Part shown: positions 8,183 through 20,300 of the stretch, one piece after another
Layout: every line of letters begins with the position of its first letter
How positions within the stretch are numbered: the first letter of the stretch is position 1
NCBI GenBank assembly: GCA_964399465.1
Contig: CAYNRA010000009.1
Coordinates: 1 to 54,146, forward strand
DNA: 54,146 nt
Origin: CAYNRA01 sp964399465
Lineage (GTDB): Bacteria; Bacteroidota; Bacteroidia; Cytophagales; Spirosomataceae
Direction of reading: 5' to 3'
The notes under the pieces: generated by a model
Told to the model about the DNA's origin: nothing
Databases searched by the model: none
The model's input: the letters and a program-made list of their open reading frames with translations, nothing else
Position numbers and translations under genes: made by a program

Positions 8183-9520
8183 TTAGCCCTTGTAGAAAAG
8201 CCATTTTGCCATTTCTTTCCAAGTTACTTTTTTGCCGTACATCAAAATACCTACGCGGTAAATACGTGAAGCAATCCAGGTAGTAAAAATGAATCCACCG
8301 ATTAATAGACTGATACTGAGTGCTATTTGCCAAATGGGTACGCCAAAAGGAATTCGAACCATCATGATTATGGGAGAGGTAAACGGAATCATAGATAGCC
8401 AAATTGCCAAAGAACCGTTGGGGTCACGCATGACGAATTGAGCAAAAATGAACGACGCAATAATCGGAATAGTAATCGGCATCATGAATTGCTGTGTATC
8501 TGTTTCGCTATCCACTGCTGAACCTACGGCACCGAAAAGTGCACTGTAGAGTAAATAGCCACCGAGGAAATAAAATATAAAAGAAATGACAATCGTGGCG
8601 ACGGGTAATGTATCCAATGCGTTCAAGATAAAAGAGATGTCCGCATTTTGCCCAGTTGCCTCCAATTGTTGTTTGGCGGCTTCTTGTGCTTCTGGTGAGA
8701 GATTTTGGAGTTGTTGGTCCGTAATTTCCTTTTTTGACAGGATTTGTTCACCTAAAAATTGGCTTCCGATGGTCAGTACGCCAAAAGATAGAACAATCCA
8801 AAGGCCGAATTGGGTAAGCCCGACAAGTGCCACACCGACAATTTTACCAATCATTAGTTGAAAAGGTCGAACAGAAGAGATGATGACTTCAACGATTCGG
8901 CTCGTTTTTTCTTCCATAATTCCACGCATAACTTGCGCGCCGTAAATAAATACAGAAATATAGATGAGAAAGGCACAAAAGAAACCAATAGCGGTTGCCG
9001 CAGCTGCACTGCTTGCTTTTTCGTCGCCTTCGCTGAGCTGAATGGTTTCTGTTTCTACATTCATCTTGGCACTTTCGAGTACTTCACGTGTGATGCCTGC
9101 TTCTGTCAGTTTACGTGTCTCAATTTCACGTTCAATGGTACGTTCGATGGTACTTTGAAGCTCTAAGGGTACTCCTTTTTCTGCAAAAATCTTTACTCCT
9201 TTAGGGTCATCGAAGATATTTTGTGGAATGAATACAAGCGCATCTTCTTTGGTGGTTGCGTACTCCTTTTTGGCTTCTACAAGTCCTTTATCTGAGAAAG
9301 AAAATAGGTATTCAGACGAATTTTGGAAAGCCTCTTGGAAAGATTTACTTTCATCAACAATGCGTACTTTTTTCTGGTCTATTGATGAAACCGCTGCCCA
9401 AATAACGATGGCATACATAGCAGCGATAAGCAAAGGCCCAACAATTGTCATGACAATAAATGATTTTTTGCGGACTCGCGTAAGGTATTCTCTCTGAATA
9501 ATTAACAGTATATTTTTCAT
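8183..9520 (-). CDS. ABC-2 type transporter permease (NatB-like)
   Basis: A 445-residue membrane protein. One N-terminal membrane helix (about 20-45) is followed by a large soluble domain (about 50-180) and a C-terminal block of about five or six helices. This is the ABC2_membrane_3/NatB arrangement. It starts 24 bases after the stop of the ATPase gene and forms an exporter with it. Family members export sodium, drugs or other compounds; the substrate here is unknown. It ends before a bidirectional terminator. Confidence 0.87.
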   Translation of the reverse strand: MKNILLIIQREYLTRVRKKSFIVMTIVGPLLIAAMYAIVIWAAVSSIDQKKVRIVDESKSFQEAFQNSSEYLFSFSDKGLVEAKKEYATTKEDALVFIPQNIFDDPKGVKIFAEKGVPLELQSTIERTIEREIETRKLTEAGITREVLESAKMNVETETIQLSEGDEKASSAAAATAIGFFCAFLIYISVFIYGAQVMRGIMEEKTSRIVEVIISSVRPFQLMIGKIVGVALVGLTQFGLWIVLSFGVLTIGSQFLGEQILSKKEITDQQLQNLSPEAQEAAKQQLEATGQNADISFILNALDTLPVATIVISFIFYFLGGYLLYSALFGAVGSAVDSETDTQQFMMPITIPIIASFIFAQFVMRDPNGSLAIWLSMIPFTSPIIMMVRIPFGVPIWQIALSISLLIGGFIFTTWIASRIYRVGILMYGKKVTWKEMAKWLFYKG

Positions 9521-9544
9521 AAATAAATAGTGATGACAGAGTTA

Positions 9545-10453
9545 TTAATTATTTTCTTGGACACAGCGAATGAAAATTTCATTCATGGAAGGAATGTTTT
9601 CACTAAAAAAACGAAGCTCCACTTGGTCAATGAGAAAATGTTGGAGCGCTTGTAAAGTAGTATCTTCAGAAAGTTTGATACTTACTTTTTTCTTTTCATC
9701 GGTGTCAGGGAGGTATTCCACAATGGAATACAAATCAGATGATGGAAGTTGCCCCATATATTCAATGGTGTACGTATTTGTCTTGAATTTTTGCTTTATT
9801 TCTTTTTTAGAGCCATCAAGGACTTTGTGGGATTTGTGTATCAAGGCGACGTGGTCACAAAGTTCTTCGACAGATTCCATGCGGTGAGTAGAAAAAATAA
9901 TGGTAGATCCTTTTTCCTTTAGTTCAAGGATTTCATCCTTGATAAGATTGGCATTGATAGGATCAAAACCAGAGAAGGGTTCGTCTAGAATAATCAATTT
10001 GGGTTCATGGAGAACGGTGGCAACAAACTGGATTTTTTGCTGCATGCCTTTGGAAAGATCCTCAACGTTTTTTTCCCACCAGGTTTGAATTTCAAACTTT
10101 TTGAACCAGTATTTGAGTTTATCCATGGCTTCTTTCTTGGAAAGCCCTTTGAGCTGTGCAAGATAGAGAAGTTGTTCACCTACTTTCATTTTTTTATAAA
10201 GGCCTCTTTCCTCTGGCAGATACCCAATTTGTGCGATATGTGACGCATTTAAGGGTTGGTTGTCAAAAAGTATGTGCCCTGAATCAGGTCCAGTAATCTG
10301 GTTGATAATACGAATGAGGGAAGTTTTTCCAGCACCATTAGGGCCTAATAGACCAAAAATACTACCACTTGGTATAGAAATGGAAACGTCCTGAAGAGCC
10401 GTATGTTCAGCATAATTTTTGTGAATGTGATGTGCTTCAAGTATGTATTTCAT
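9545..10453 (-). CDS. ABC transporter ATP-binding protein (NatA-like)
   Basis: A 302-residue ATPase with Walker A GPNGAGKT (37-44), signature LSKGMQQK, Walker B LIILDEP and the H-loop FSTHRMESVEEL. The C-terminal extension of about 80 residues is typical of ABC-2 exporter ATPases. The open frame starts 36 bases earlier at 10489, but ATG 10453 (MKYILEAHHIHKNY) aligns with the family start and is preferred. It is first in a two-gene operon with the permease. Confidence 0.9.
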   Translation of the reverse strand: MKYILEAHHIHKNYAEHTALQDVSISIPSGSIFGLLGPNGAGKTSLIRIINQITGPDSGHILFDNQPLNASHIAQIGYLPEERGLYKKMKVGEQLLYLAQLKGLSKKEAMDKLKYWFKKFEIQTWWEKNVEDLSKGMQQKIQFVATVLHEPKLIILDEPFSGFDPINANLIKDEILELKEKGSTIIFSTHRMESVEELCDHVALIHKSHKVLDGSKKEIKQKFKTNTYTIEYMGQLPSSDLYSIVEYLPDTDEKKKVSIKLSEDTTLQALQHFLIDQVELRFFSENIPSMNEIFIRCVQENN

Positions 10454-10616
10454 ACAATAATTTGTTATGTAGAAGGGAAATATTTGCAATTAGTAACCTT
10501 AAAAGCTAAGTTAACAAGACCACAGATTACTTGTATGTTTTTCGTGTTAAAAGGCATGATATAAGTATAAAAGCATATTTTATTCCACGTTGAATAACCG
10601 AATAATAAAAATCTCT

Positions 10617-10646
10617 TTTGGTAGATTGAAAAAAAAAGTAATTTTG
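10617..10646 (+). promoter_or_regulatory. Promoter of the PBP1A gene
   Basis: TTTG (10617-10620), 18 bases, then TAATTTTG (10639-10646) form a near-perfect Bacteroidota promoter. Transcription should start near 10653, about 58 bases before the ATG at 10711. Confidence 0.7.
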
Positions 10647-10710
10647 GGATAATTATAAATAGCTAATAAATCCATTAATTTACGCTCAAAAACGCTTACT
10701 CCCCTTTGTG

Positions 10711-13377
10711 ATGTTCAAAACACAGATAGAAAAAATAAATGAGTTAATCTCAAGATGGGTGTCAAAACCACTAATTTCATTGATTGGTAAAGAACGATGG
10801 GATGCTTTCCTAGAAATGAAAGAGAGGGTTCTTTATGGCTGGTTAGATAAAAGTGGGGAGAGGTATACTACGATTCGTCGATTCTATAAATTGGTCTACA
10901 CCCTTTTAGCATCAATAGGAATTTATCTATTTTTAATTTACACCAACTTTCTTTGGTTAATGGGTTCGATGCCTGGTGTTGATGAACTTCAAAATCCAAA
11001 GTTGGCGCAAGCATCTACTATCGTAGCTGCGGATGGTACCACAGAGATTGGTCGATTTTATGCAGAAAATAGGGAGCCTGTTTCAAGTGATAAAATTGCG
11101 CCTGTTGTTTTTGATGCACTAATTGCAACAGAGGATATCCGCTTTGAAGAGCACTCTGGCATTGATTTACGTTCAATGGGTGGTGTAATTCTTGGATTGC
11201 TCAAAGGCGGAGAAAGGGGAGGTGGAAGTACAATTACTCAGCAATTAGCTAAAAATTTGTACAATACACGAAAAAAGGAAATGCATGGATTACTCTACTA
11301 CATTCCAGGTATTAGAACAATCGTATACAAATCAAAAGAATGGATTACGGCAATTCAACTAGAGAAACGGTTCAGTAAAAAGGAGATTATAACCATGTAC
11401 TTGAATACCGTTTCTTATGGAAATAATTCCTATGGAATTAAGACGGCAGCTAAAACATTTTTTAATAAAGAGCCCATTGATTTGGCTCCACAAGAGGCAG
11501 CAGTTTTAATTGGTTTACAAAAAGCAACGACGTATTATAATCCAGTCCGGAATCCAGAAAGGTCGCTTGGGCGTAGAAATGTGGTACTCAAGTTAATGCA
11601 AAAGAAAGGAGTATTAACGCCAGAAAAAACGGATTCCTTAATGCAATTACCCTTGACGTTGTCATTGAATACAGAAGTAGATGATGAAGTTGAAAAGGAT
11701 GGATTTGGCTACTTAAAGTCAGCAATTGCGAAGTACATAGATAATTATGCGAAAAAGAATGATTTGGAAATAGATTTGTACAGAGATGGTTTGAAGATAG
11801 TAACAACCATTGATTTGCGTGCACAAGAACTAGCGGAAGAGGCTGTTCGCGAGCACATGAAAGTATTACAAAAAGACTTTGAATTACAATGGGGTGATAA
11901 AAATCCGTGGGTTTATGAGAGTGGTGAGGAAATTCCCGGTTTTATTGAGGCTGCTGCCAAACGAACAAGTTATTATAAAAGATTAGAACAGAAATACAAA
12001 GGAAATGCAGATTCAGTGAGTTACTATATGAATCTAAAAATTCCTATGAGAAGGTTTACTTACGAAGGTACTGACTCCACAATGATGAGTCACATGGATT
12101 CGCTTCGGTACTATAAAAAGATTTTACAATGTGGCATGATGTCGATGAATCCCTACACTGGACACATTGTGGCATGGGTTGGAGGAGTAGACTACAATCA
12201 TTTCCAATATGACCACGTGAAGCAAGCGAAAAGACAACCTGGCTCCACTTTTAAGCCAATCGTATATGCGGCTGCAATTGATGGTCCACTCAACTATAGT
12301 CCCTGTACTACTTTACAAGATAAGCCTATATCGAAAACTTTTATCGAAAACGGCAAAGAGGTAACCTGGGAACCTAAAAATGCAAATGGAACTTTTTCAA
12401 ATTCGAATTTAACCTTACGTCAAGCTCTAGTACGCTCTATTAATTCTATCGCAGTACAATTGACGGAGACTGTAGGTTATACGAAAGTGATTGAGTATGC
12501 CCGTAAATTTGGCATCAGTTCGCCGATGCAGCCTGTCCCTTCAATTGGTTTAGGCACTTCAGATGTATCCCTTTTTGAAATGGTAGGAGCATACTCCACT
12601 TTTGTAAATGAAGGTAAGCGAGTAGAGCCTATATTCATAAAAGAAATTCAGAATCGAAATGGAAAAGTAATTAAAACGTTTGAATCAGAGCCGATAGAGG
12701 TTATTTCTCCAGAGTCTGCTTACCTTATGCAACAAATGTTACGTGGTAATATCGATGATGCAGGTGGAACAGGACAAAGAATGAGAAACTATTGGGCTAT
12801 TTTCCAACAAGGCGGACAAATGGGTGGCAAAACGGGTACGACTTCTAATAACTCAGATGCCTGGTACATAGGATTTACAAAAGATTTAGTATCCGGAGTT
12901 TGGGTAGGTGGAGATGATAGAAGTATCCACTTCAAGGGTAGTATGGGTGAAGGAAGTCGTTCTGCACTACCTATTGTCGGATTATTTCTAGATAAGTTAT
13001 ACCGTTCAAAAGATGGAAATTATAAGCCTGGGGCTTTTTTAAAGCCAGGCAAAATGACTGATAAAATGCTTTCGGGCTGCTCGGACAGTTATATAAATTC
13101 AAATGAGAATACATCATCCAATGATTCTTTATTTTATGGTACTAATGGATTAGATAGTGTGTCAAATCAATCTGATTCAAGAAGTACGAATGAATATGCG
13201 CCATCTTCAACCAACAGACGTGTGGAGGATGTAGATTCGTCACGCGTAAACAAAGTGAGTAAACCGATCAGTTCATCCAATACAAATAAGGTTGTCGAAC
13301 AACCAAGAGAGCAGGAACAGGGTTTAAGCCGTAGAGAAATGAGAGCTTTGCGCAGACAAGAGAAAAGAAACAACTAG
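10711..13377 (+). CDS. Penicillin-binding protein 1A (bifunctional transglycosylase/transpeptidase)
   Basis: An 888-residue class A PBP that polymerises and cross-links peptidoglycan from the outer face of the inner membrane. A cytoplasmic N-terminus is followed by one membrane helix (about 65-85). The GT51 domain has catalytic E141 in ATEDIRF and GSTITQQLAKN. The transpeptidase domain has S512-x-x-K515 (GSTFKP), S576-x-N578 (SIN) and K707-T-G. The tail after about 780 is low-complexity, serine- and asparagine-rich, then strongly basic, and is probably disordered. The ATG at 10711 is chosen over the GTG just before it. The lone LytTR gene follows after 35 bases. Confidence 0.94.
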   Translation: MFKTQIEKINELISRWVSKPLISLIGKERWDAFLEMKERVLYGWLDKSGERYTTIRRFYKLVYTLLASIGIYLFLIYTNFLWLMGSMPGVDELQNPKLAQASTIVAADGTTEIGRFYAENREPVSSDKIAPVVFDALIATEDIRFEEHSGIDLRSMGGVILGLLKGGERGGGSTITQQLAKNLYNTRKKEMHGLLYYIPGIRTIVYKSKEWITAIQLEKRFSKKEIITMYLNTVSYGNNSYGIKTAAKTFFNKEPIDLAPQEAAVLIGLQKATTYYNPVRNPERSLGRRNVVLKLMQKKGVLTPEKTDSLMQLPLTLSLNTEVDDEVEKDGFGYLKSAIAKYIDNYAKKNDLEIDLYRDGLKIVTTIDLRAQELAEEAVREHMKVLQKDFELQWGDKNPWVYESGEEIPGFIEAAAKRTSYYKRLEQKYKGNADSVSYYMNLKIPMRRFTYEGTDSTMMSHMDSLRYYKKILQCGMMSMNPYTGHIVAWVGGVDYNHFQYDHVKQAKRQPGSTFKPIVYAAAIDGPLNYSPCTTLQDKPISKTFIENGKEVTWEPKNANGTFSNSNLTLRQALVRSINSIAVQLTETVGYTKVIEYARKFGISSPMQPVPSIGLGTSDVSLFEMVGAYSTFVNEGKRVEPIFIKEIQNRNGKVIKTFESEPIEVISPESAYLMQQMLRGNIDDAGGTGQRMRNYWAIFQQGGQMGGKTGTTSNNSDAWYIGFTKDLVSGVWVGGDDRSIHFKGSMGEGSRSALPIVGLFLDKLYRSKDGNYKPGAFLKPGKMTDKMLSGCSDSYINSNENTSSNDSLFYGTNGLDSVSNQSDSRSTNEYAPSSTNRRVEDVDSSRVNKVSKPISSSNTNKVVEQPREQEQGLSRREMRALRRQEKRNN

Positions 13378-13412
13378 ATTTTATATTTAACTCCAAACAT
13401 CAAATATTGCAG

Positions 13413-13769
13413 ATGAAAAACTCGACAAAGGTACCAACTGAGTCTCCCAGAAAAACAAGAAAAATGGATCGATTAGAAAAAATCGCAATTGATGAAATTG
13501 AGTATGCTAGAGCAAAAGCAAACTACACAGAAATTATCTTGTTAAACGGAGATATATTAACTGTTTCCAAAACACTTAAATCTGTTGAAGATTATCTCGC
13601 AAATAGTCTTTTCTTACGAATTCATAAAACATATGTGATTGCAATGAGTCAGTTAGAAGGGTATCAATTACACGATGGGGCATATGCGAAACTCAAATCA
13701 GGGCTCCAACTACCTATTTCTCGCAGACGTAAATCGGAGTTTCTTAGTGCTGTCCGCAATTCGAAGTAA
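13413..13769 (+). CDS. Stand-alone LytTR DNA-binding protein
   Basis: A 118-residue protein with a short basic N-terminal tail (about 1-20) and one LytTR domain. IDEIEYARAKANYTEIIL, then LFLRIHKTYVIAMSQLEG and LPISRRRKSEFL correspond to the three conserved LytTR blocks. There is no receiver domain, so it is not a phosphorylated response regulator. The family binds DNA as paired 9-10 bp repeats. It sits 35 bases after the PBP1A gene, possibly co-transcribed, and upstream of the giant Ig-like gene, which is a plausible but untested target. A TTG at 13407 in frame is a less likely start. Confidence 0.85.
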   Translation: MKNSTKVPTESPRKTRKMDRLEKIAIDEIEYARAKANYTEIILLNGDILTVSKTLKSVEDYLANSLFLRIHKTYVIAMSQLEGYQLHDGAYAKLKSGLQLPISRRRKSEFLSAVRNSK

Positions 13770-13776
13770 GTGTCGG

Positions 13777-14217
13777 TTAGATTTTAAAGAAACGTTTATA
13801 AATAGGAATTCTGTAGGCAAATTGCGCATACATAAGCGGATACATCAAATAGTCTAACCAGACAAACGGTGTTTTGTAATGAATTAAGTCTATAATTTCT
13901 GTTTTTCCTTCTTCGTTTTCTTCTATCAAATGTTTGTGCTTCCAGTCCTTTAGAAAAAAAGGTAATTCCAGTCCCTCATCAATAAAATAAGCGTGCTTTC
14001 CATTTTGTTGACTCTCAGTAATTTCGCTTGTCCAAATTTGTTTAAATAATAGAAAACTTAACTCGAATGAAACAAAATCTCCTTTTTTGTTTCCTTCGTA
14101 CTTTAAAACTTTCATAAGTGGAAAGGGAGGAGCTAGTTTTTTTAAAAGTGTAATGTCGAATTTTTCCCAAACTTGATTTACACTTGACTCTACTTGTGTA
14201 CTTATTTTTATATTCAT
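13777..14217 (-). CDS. SRPBCC-fold protein (START/cyclase-like)
   Basis: A 146-residue soluble protein starting MNIKISTQVESSVNQVWEKF, the usual first strand and helix of the SRPBCC hydrophobic-ligand fold. Further support comes from GDFVSFELSF and W-x-H-K-H-L-I in the later strands. There is no signal peptide or catalytic motif. Such proteins bind lipids or polyketides, but the function here is unknown. Its stop lies only 7 bases from the convergent LytTR gene. Confidence 0.72.
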   Translation of the reverse strand: MNIKISTQVESSVNQVWEKFDITLLKKLAPPFPLMKVLKYEGNKKGDFVSFELSFLLFKQIWTSEITESQQNGKHAYFIDEGLELPFFLKDWKHKHLIEENEEGKTEIIDLIHYKTPFVWLDYLMYPLMYAQFAYRIPIYKRFFKI

Positions 14218-14381
14218 TTGAATTTACTCTTGTTTTTTTATGAATAATTGACCTATTTTATTTTGTAATAGCCAATTTATAAATCCAACGGAAATTACTG
14301 CTGTTTTGTTTGACTCTATGTTTCCACTAATACAGGCAATGGGTCAATCGCAGCTATACTTACCGTTGTAAATGAAAAACC

Positions 14382-17300
14382 ATGAAAATAACAGTACCTC
14401 CTTTACGTGGAATTTTCTTCCTCGTGACCCATCTATGCATGATGACTTCTACTGGTTTTGCCCAAACCGCTGTATTTAACTCAGGGCTTATTCTCAAAAA
14501 CCCAACTGTTTGTCTCGGTTCGTATGCAATGCTCGAAATTTGGATTAAACCAGGTTATAAATACGAACTTGAACAATTAGCCGAGGATGATAATTGGATA
14601 AAAACAGGTAAAACGGGCATTTCCACTGCTGATTTTTGGGCAAAATTTGAAGTCACTGCGACAAAAGAAAATATCCAATATCGAGTTGTAGTAACTGATA
14701 GTACAAGTCAATTTATTTTTTCGAATTCAGTAGTAGTATATGGAAATCAACCAGGTTGGAATTTGCAACCCAAAGGTCCCCGGATTTGTTCAGGAGAGGA
14801 TGCCTTAATTCAAGCTCAATCCAATGTTGTAGGTGGGTCTTATCAATGGCTGAAAAAGATAAATGGGACGTTCAGTAATCTGATGGAATCGTCTAAATTT
14901 AAAGGTGTAAAATCATCACAGCTGACCATTAAAAGAACAATAAATTCAGATGATGCTACTTCTTATATTCTTTCATTTAAAGATGTAAATGGATGTGAAG
15001 TTCTTTCTAATGAAGTACAATTAGCTGTTAATCAGTCAGGTACAATACGCCCAACAGCTTCTCAAATCGTATGTGAGGCAGGGAATCTTAAACTAGAAAC
15101 TACTAATTTTAAAGGAATTTGGAAAAGAACGGAATGGGCTATTCGTGATTCGTTAGATAAGTACATTCCAATAGAGGATTCACTGAAAAAGACGTTGTAT
15201 TTGACGTCAATTCAAAGGAATCAAACTCATTTTCGAGCAGAACCTTTCTTTGAAAAATTTGAATTTATACAGGGCGATTCTGTAAAAAGTGAATGTGGGA
15301 TTAAAATATACCGTAACTTTACCATCACTCCTAAACCATCTCCACCAGACTCTCTTTCCGCTCAGACCCGTTGTGGCCCAGGAAGTTTAACCATTCAAGG
15401 CGTTGCAAATGAAAAATATACTTGGTTTGATTCTCTTGGAAAAAAAATAGGCGAAAAGTTAAGTTCTCTAAGCATTCAGCTCTCAAAGCCAGATTCAACG
15501 CTGTTTAGCTATGCAAAACTCAATGAAAAAGGATGTCTGAGCGACACCATTTCTTTTCGGGTTATTCAACACCCAGCCGTCGAAATTTTACTTGACTCAC
15601 TACCTGAGATTTGTTACACTGACGAGTTTATTGACCTTCCTCTTCTCAAATCTATTCCACATTCCGTACAAATTTCGATTAGAAGAAATCAGAGTAATTC
15701 ACAGAAAATCGGTCAAAATTTAGTAAATAAAATACGTTTTCCCGCTTCATTTTTTCAAGAAGGTGACGTCAAATACACACTTTTTGTCATAGACTCGATT
15801 ACAAAGTGCGAGGCAGATCCTATCGAAATTAGTATCCAAAAACACCGAAAAATTCCTTCTTTCTCCTTCATCGAGTCTCTTTCGCTATGTTTGGGCGAAT
15901 CAATTATTATTCCAAATGGACTTCAAGATTTTGGAAATCGTACCAATAGGTATGTTTTATTTCAAAAAGAAAAAATGAGTAAAGAAGTCTTAGATACTTT
16001 GCAAATTATTGATTTTGAGATAGATAAAATAGGGGTTTATCAATTTATTGCCGAAAATGTTTGTGAACGAAAAGTATCCAATACGTTTGAACTACTGCTT
16101 AAACCAACACCTTTTTTTCTAGAGCCCCAATTCCCCAAACAAGTTTGTCGAAATGATTCTTTAAAACTTTCCGTTTCTGTGAATAATTCAAATTTAATTT
16201 CAGCTTATCAATGGAATATCAATGGAATACTATTGCCTCAAACTGCTTCTGAGTGTAAAGTGCCAGACATGTTTTTGACTAATTTTCAATTACTTCGAAT
16301 CAATATACATGGAATTACCGTTTGTGGTGACACCATTTCATTGAAAGAAAGTATAATTTCAATCCTTGATATACCTAGTATGTCTATCTTGGATTCGTCT
16401 TATTTTGAATTTTGTAAATCTGAAGTTGAGAAAAGCATTACTTGGCCTTTTGATGAATCAAATACTTCTGATTGGTTCATAAATGAAGGAGATGCTCTGC
16501 CTGTAGGAAAGGTCTTGCCATTTACTCCGAGTTCAGTCGGGACTTTTTCATTTTATGTCCAAGGCATGAATGAAAATGGATGTAAATCAACTAAAACACG
16601 TGTGGATTTGAAAGTCAGTCCTGACTTTACTGCACAGATTGTGGCTACGAATGATTTCATTTGTTCAACGGGTCAATTAAACAAAAAAGTAATTCTTTTA
16701 GCTCAAGTAAATACAAATGAATTTACTGATTATCAGTGGTTTACTTCGAAAGGAGATTTGCTTGGAGTATCGAAAGAGTTGATGGTAGATTCTGTACAAG
16801 AGTATGCATTAGTAGCAAAGAATGAATATTGTCGAGTGAGGAAAACGATAGATATTACAGCTAAAAAATCTGAAATCGATCTAGGTATGTTGTCCAGTAC
16901 AGTTTCTATTTGTTCGGAAAATAATTTTGTTTTTGGTCTTCAGCCTAGAACCGATGTAACGTATGATTGGTATTTGAATTCGCAAACACCCCATGCGTTT
17001 TATCGAGGTGATACGCTAAAAATTCCTGTCCCAATAGATTCCTTTGCCGTATATATATCAGCCAAACAAGTTGGAATTGCTGAATTTTGTGAGACGGATA
17101 GACAAAAGGTTCTATTTTCTAAAGCTGGAATATTTGAAATTCCAATATTGACACAACAAAAATGCAGAGGAAATACAGTCAATTTTGAGGTAAAATGGAA
17201 AAAAGCACCTCAAAAATTAGGTACTTTACAATGGCAAAGGAAACGACCAAGCGAGACTACTTTTACAGATTTAGTAGGTGAAAATAAGCTGAATCTAACC

Positions 17301-20300
17301 GTCCGATCCATCGGTAATTCAACTAATCCATCAGGAACTTTATTTCGACTCATTTGGCAGAATGAAACGTGTACTTTGTCTTCGGCAGAAATGCTTTTAC
17401 TTGTTAATCAGTTTACAGAAACACTCACAAGCCAAGTTATATGCGAGAAAAGCACCTTTGAACTAAAGAGCCCTAAAAGTTTTGGCAACAGCTTAGAGTC
17501 AAGTTGGCAATACAGAGCTACAAACTCAGGAAGTTGGTCTGTTTGGTCTTATCCCACTTCGTTTTCCACTTTTCCTGATTCTTTAGATGGGTATTATTTT
17601 CGAAATCGGCAACTATTTACAACATCCGATGGTGGTACTTGCACACTTACGTCTGATGACGGTCGTGTGCAAGTACAACGAATTATGAAAGAATTCAAAA
17701 TACAAAATGTGGACTGTGGTCAACCTCTTGTTGAGATAATCAATCGTGGAAATATACCTTTTTCTACGTATCTAAATAGTTTTTTGATTAACGAGTCTTC
17801 TTTCCGACTTCCTTTTGGAAGTAATATTTTGCGTTTTGAGACTGCGTTGGGGTGTAAGCAAGATACGACGTGGTTTGTAACAGAGTTTGAACGACCTAAA
17901 CCTCCGATTAATCAGACAAATACAATGGCATTTACAACTGATTCACTCCGTTTATCGGCATTAGGAGAAGGGAAAATTGGTTGGTTTTTGGATTCAACTT
18001 TATTAGAAAAATACAATGCGGAGGTGCCTTTATTGGAAGCGGGAAATTATGTTTTTTATTTAGCGCAGCGTTTGAATGATTGTTGGAGTCAATCTCAAAA
18101 AGTGACAGTTAAAATTATTCAGTCTTTACAAATTGTGAATGAGCCAACTTCATTTGGAACGTGTGAAGGGCGTTCCGCACGATTTTCGACGCGTGCGATT
18201 GGTTCAGGACAAGTTCGATACAAATGGCAAATGAAACAAGCAACAGATTCTGTTTTTGTTGAAATTGATTCACTTGCGAACTTCGCAGATGGGGCAACTA
18301 CGTCTGAATTACGGTGGCAAAATGTGGGAAATCGTGCATTTTCTGATTTAATTTCATTTCGTTGTTTTATTTATGATGAGAATGATACCTTAATTAGTCA
18401 AACCGCCACTCTGCAAGCATATACTTTTCAAGGACTTCTAATGCCTAATATGACCCTTTGTGAAGGGGACGATTTAGATATATCAATTACCTCCTTTCGA
18501 TTTATCTCTGGTCCAACAGCGCGTACGGGTTGGCAAAAAAATACGGAAAATGGATGGACTTTTTTAACGGATGAGAATGAAAAAACGCAGCTTTTCTTGC
18601 CAACCGTTTCTATTGCTCAGGAGGGTTCTTACCGTTTTTCTGTTGCATTTAAATTACCAGAAGAAGAGGTTTGTATTCGGAATTCGGATACATTTACACT
18701 AAAAGTTGCAGAGGTACCAGCTCCGCCAGATTTATCCGTCTCTCCGTTTTGTCAACAGGAAAAGGTCGTCTCTTTAGCCAGATTACCCGGTTTTGGCTCT
18801 AAAATTCGTTGGTACAGAGAAGAAAATAATCTTAATTCTTGGGTTGAGAATCCGCAGGTAGATATTTTTATTCCACAACTTACAAATTGGTATATTTCAG
18901 AAGTAACGAGTGATAAATGCCAAAGTAAACCGATTCTTCTGCCTATTCGTGTACATCCGACTGCTCCAATACCGGCTTCTACAACCCCAAATCCGCTATT
19001 AATTACAGGTTCGGCTACTTTGTCTGCAAACGGTGAAAATCTAAAATGGTACAGAACAAAAACAACGAAAGATTTCTCATTTGATCCTCCCGTATTTACG
19101 AAAAAAGGAAAAGTAAGTTATTATGTTACATCGACAAATTCTTTTGGTTGTGAAAGCGAACGCTTCTTGATTCAAACGGAGCTAGTGAATAGTCTAGTTA
19201 TTGAACGTCAACCGGTTTCTTTTTTTGAATGTGAGGGAAATGCGGCGTCTTTTTCCGTTCGCGCTACGAGTTATTTACCGATTACGTACAAATGGTATCA
19301 ACAGAAAAAAGGGCTTGAAGGGTTTCAATTGCTTGATAATCAGTTTGGTAGTTCGATAAGAATTGACTCGTCAGGCTCTCACTTGTTTCCCGATAGCTCG
19401 CGGTACGTTTGCCAAATTTCAGATGCGGATGCCACCTTATTCAGCGATACTGTTCAGTTAGTGATTAATAAATTAAACAATATCCCATCCAAAATAGGCT
19501 ATTGTTTACCCGATTCTGTTGCTTTTACCGTATCTCAGATAGGAGCAAAGGGAAAAACGAGAAAAGTAAATTGGGAGGCTCAAATTGGTGGAAAATGGAC
19601 TCGCTTTTTTGAAGGAGATTTGCTTCCAACCAATCGGGTTATAGATTCACTCGGAAATAAATGGCGTGTAAATGTGCAGTTTGAGTCGGAAGGAACTGCT
19701 ACGTGCAGTCGTACATCAAAAACATTTGAGGTAGTTCCTTCTCCCTGTTTTTATGCGCAAGATTCGCTTTTGAGTCGCTGTCTTCAAGCAAATTTGTTCG
19801 CTGATACTTCACGTGTAATTAATTGGTTAACAGATAGTTTATCTCAGACCTGGGGTGATTTCCTTGTTGATACCAACCAACATGGTCAGGTGTTTCAGTT
19901 AGTGAGAAAAGAAGGAAGAGATGACCTGGAGGAAAACTGGTTTCCAGCATTTTTTACGCTAAAAAACGCAGATTCTCTATTCGTTCATCTATTTTTAACT
20001 TCTACATTACTTAATGATTTGCCTCAGAATAGGTGGTATCAAGCAAGGAGAAAAATAGGAAATGACTGGTGTGAAAATAGAATTGAATTTCCTTATGAAA
20101 TTCTGCCTGATTCGGTTTCAACATTCACAAAATATGGGAAAATTTTACTAGGTCTTCCATTGTACAAAGACCAATCTACCTTGTTTTTTCGTGGAGTGAT
20201 GCCTAAATTAAATTCTTTAAAAGGAGTTGAAAAAGCAGATAGTATGTATTTGTCAATTCAGTGGGAAATACAAAATACCCAAAATATTCGCCATTATTCA

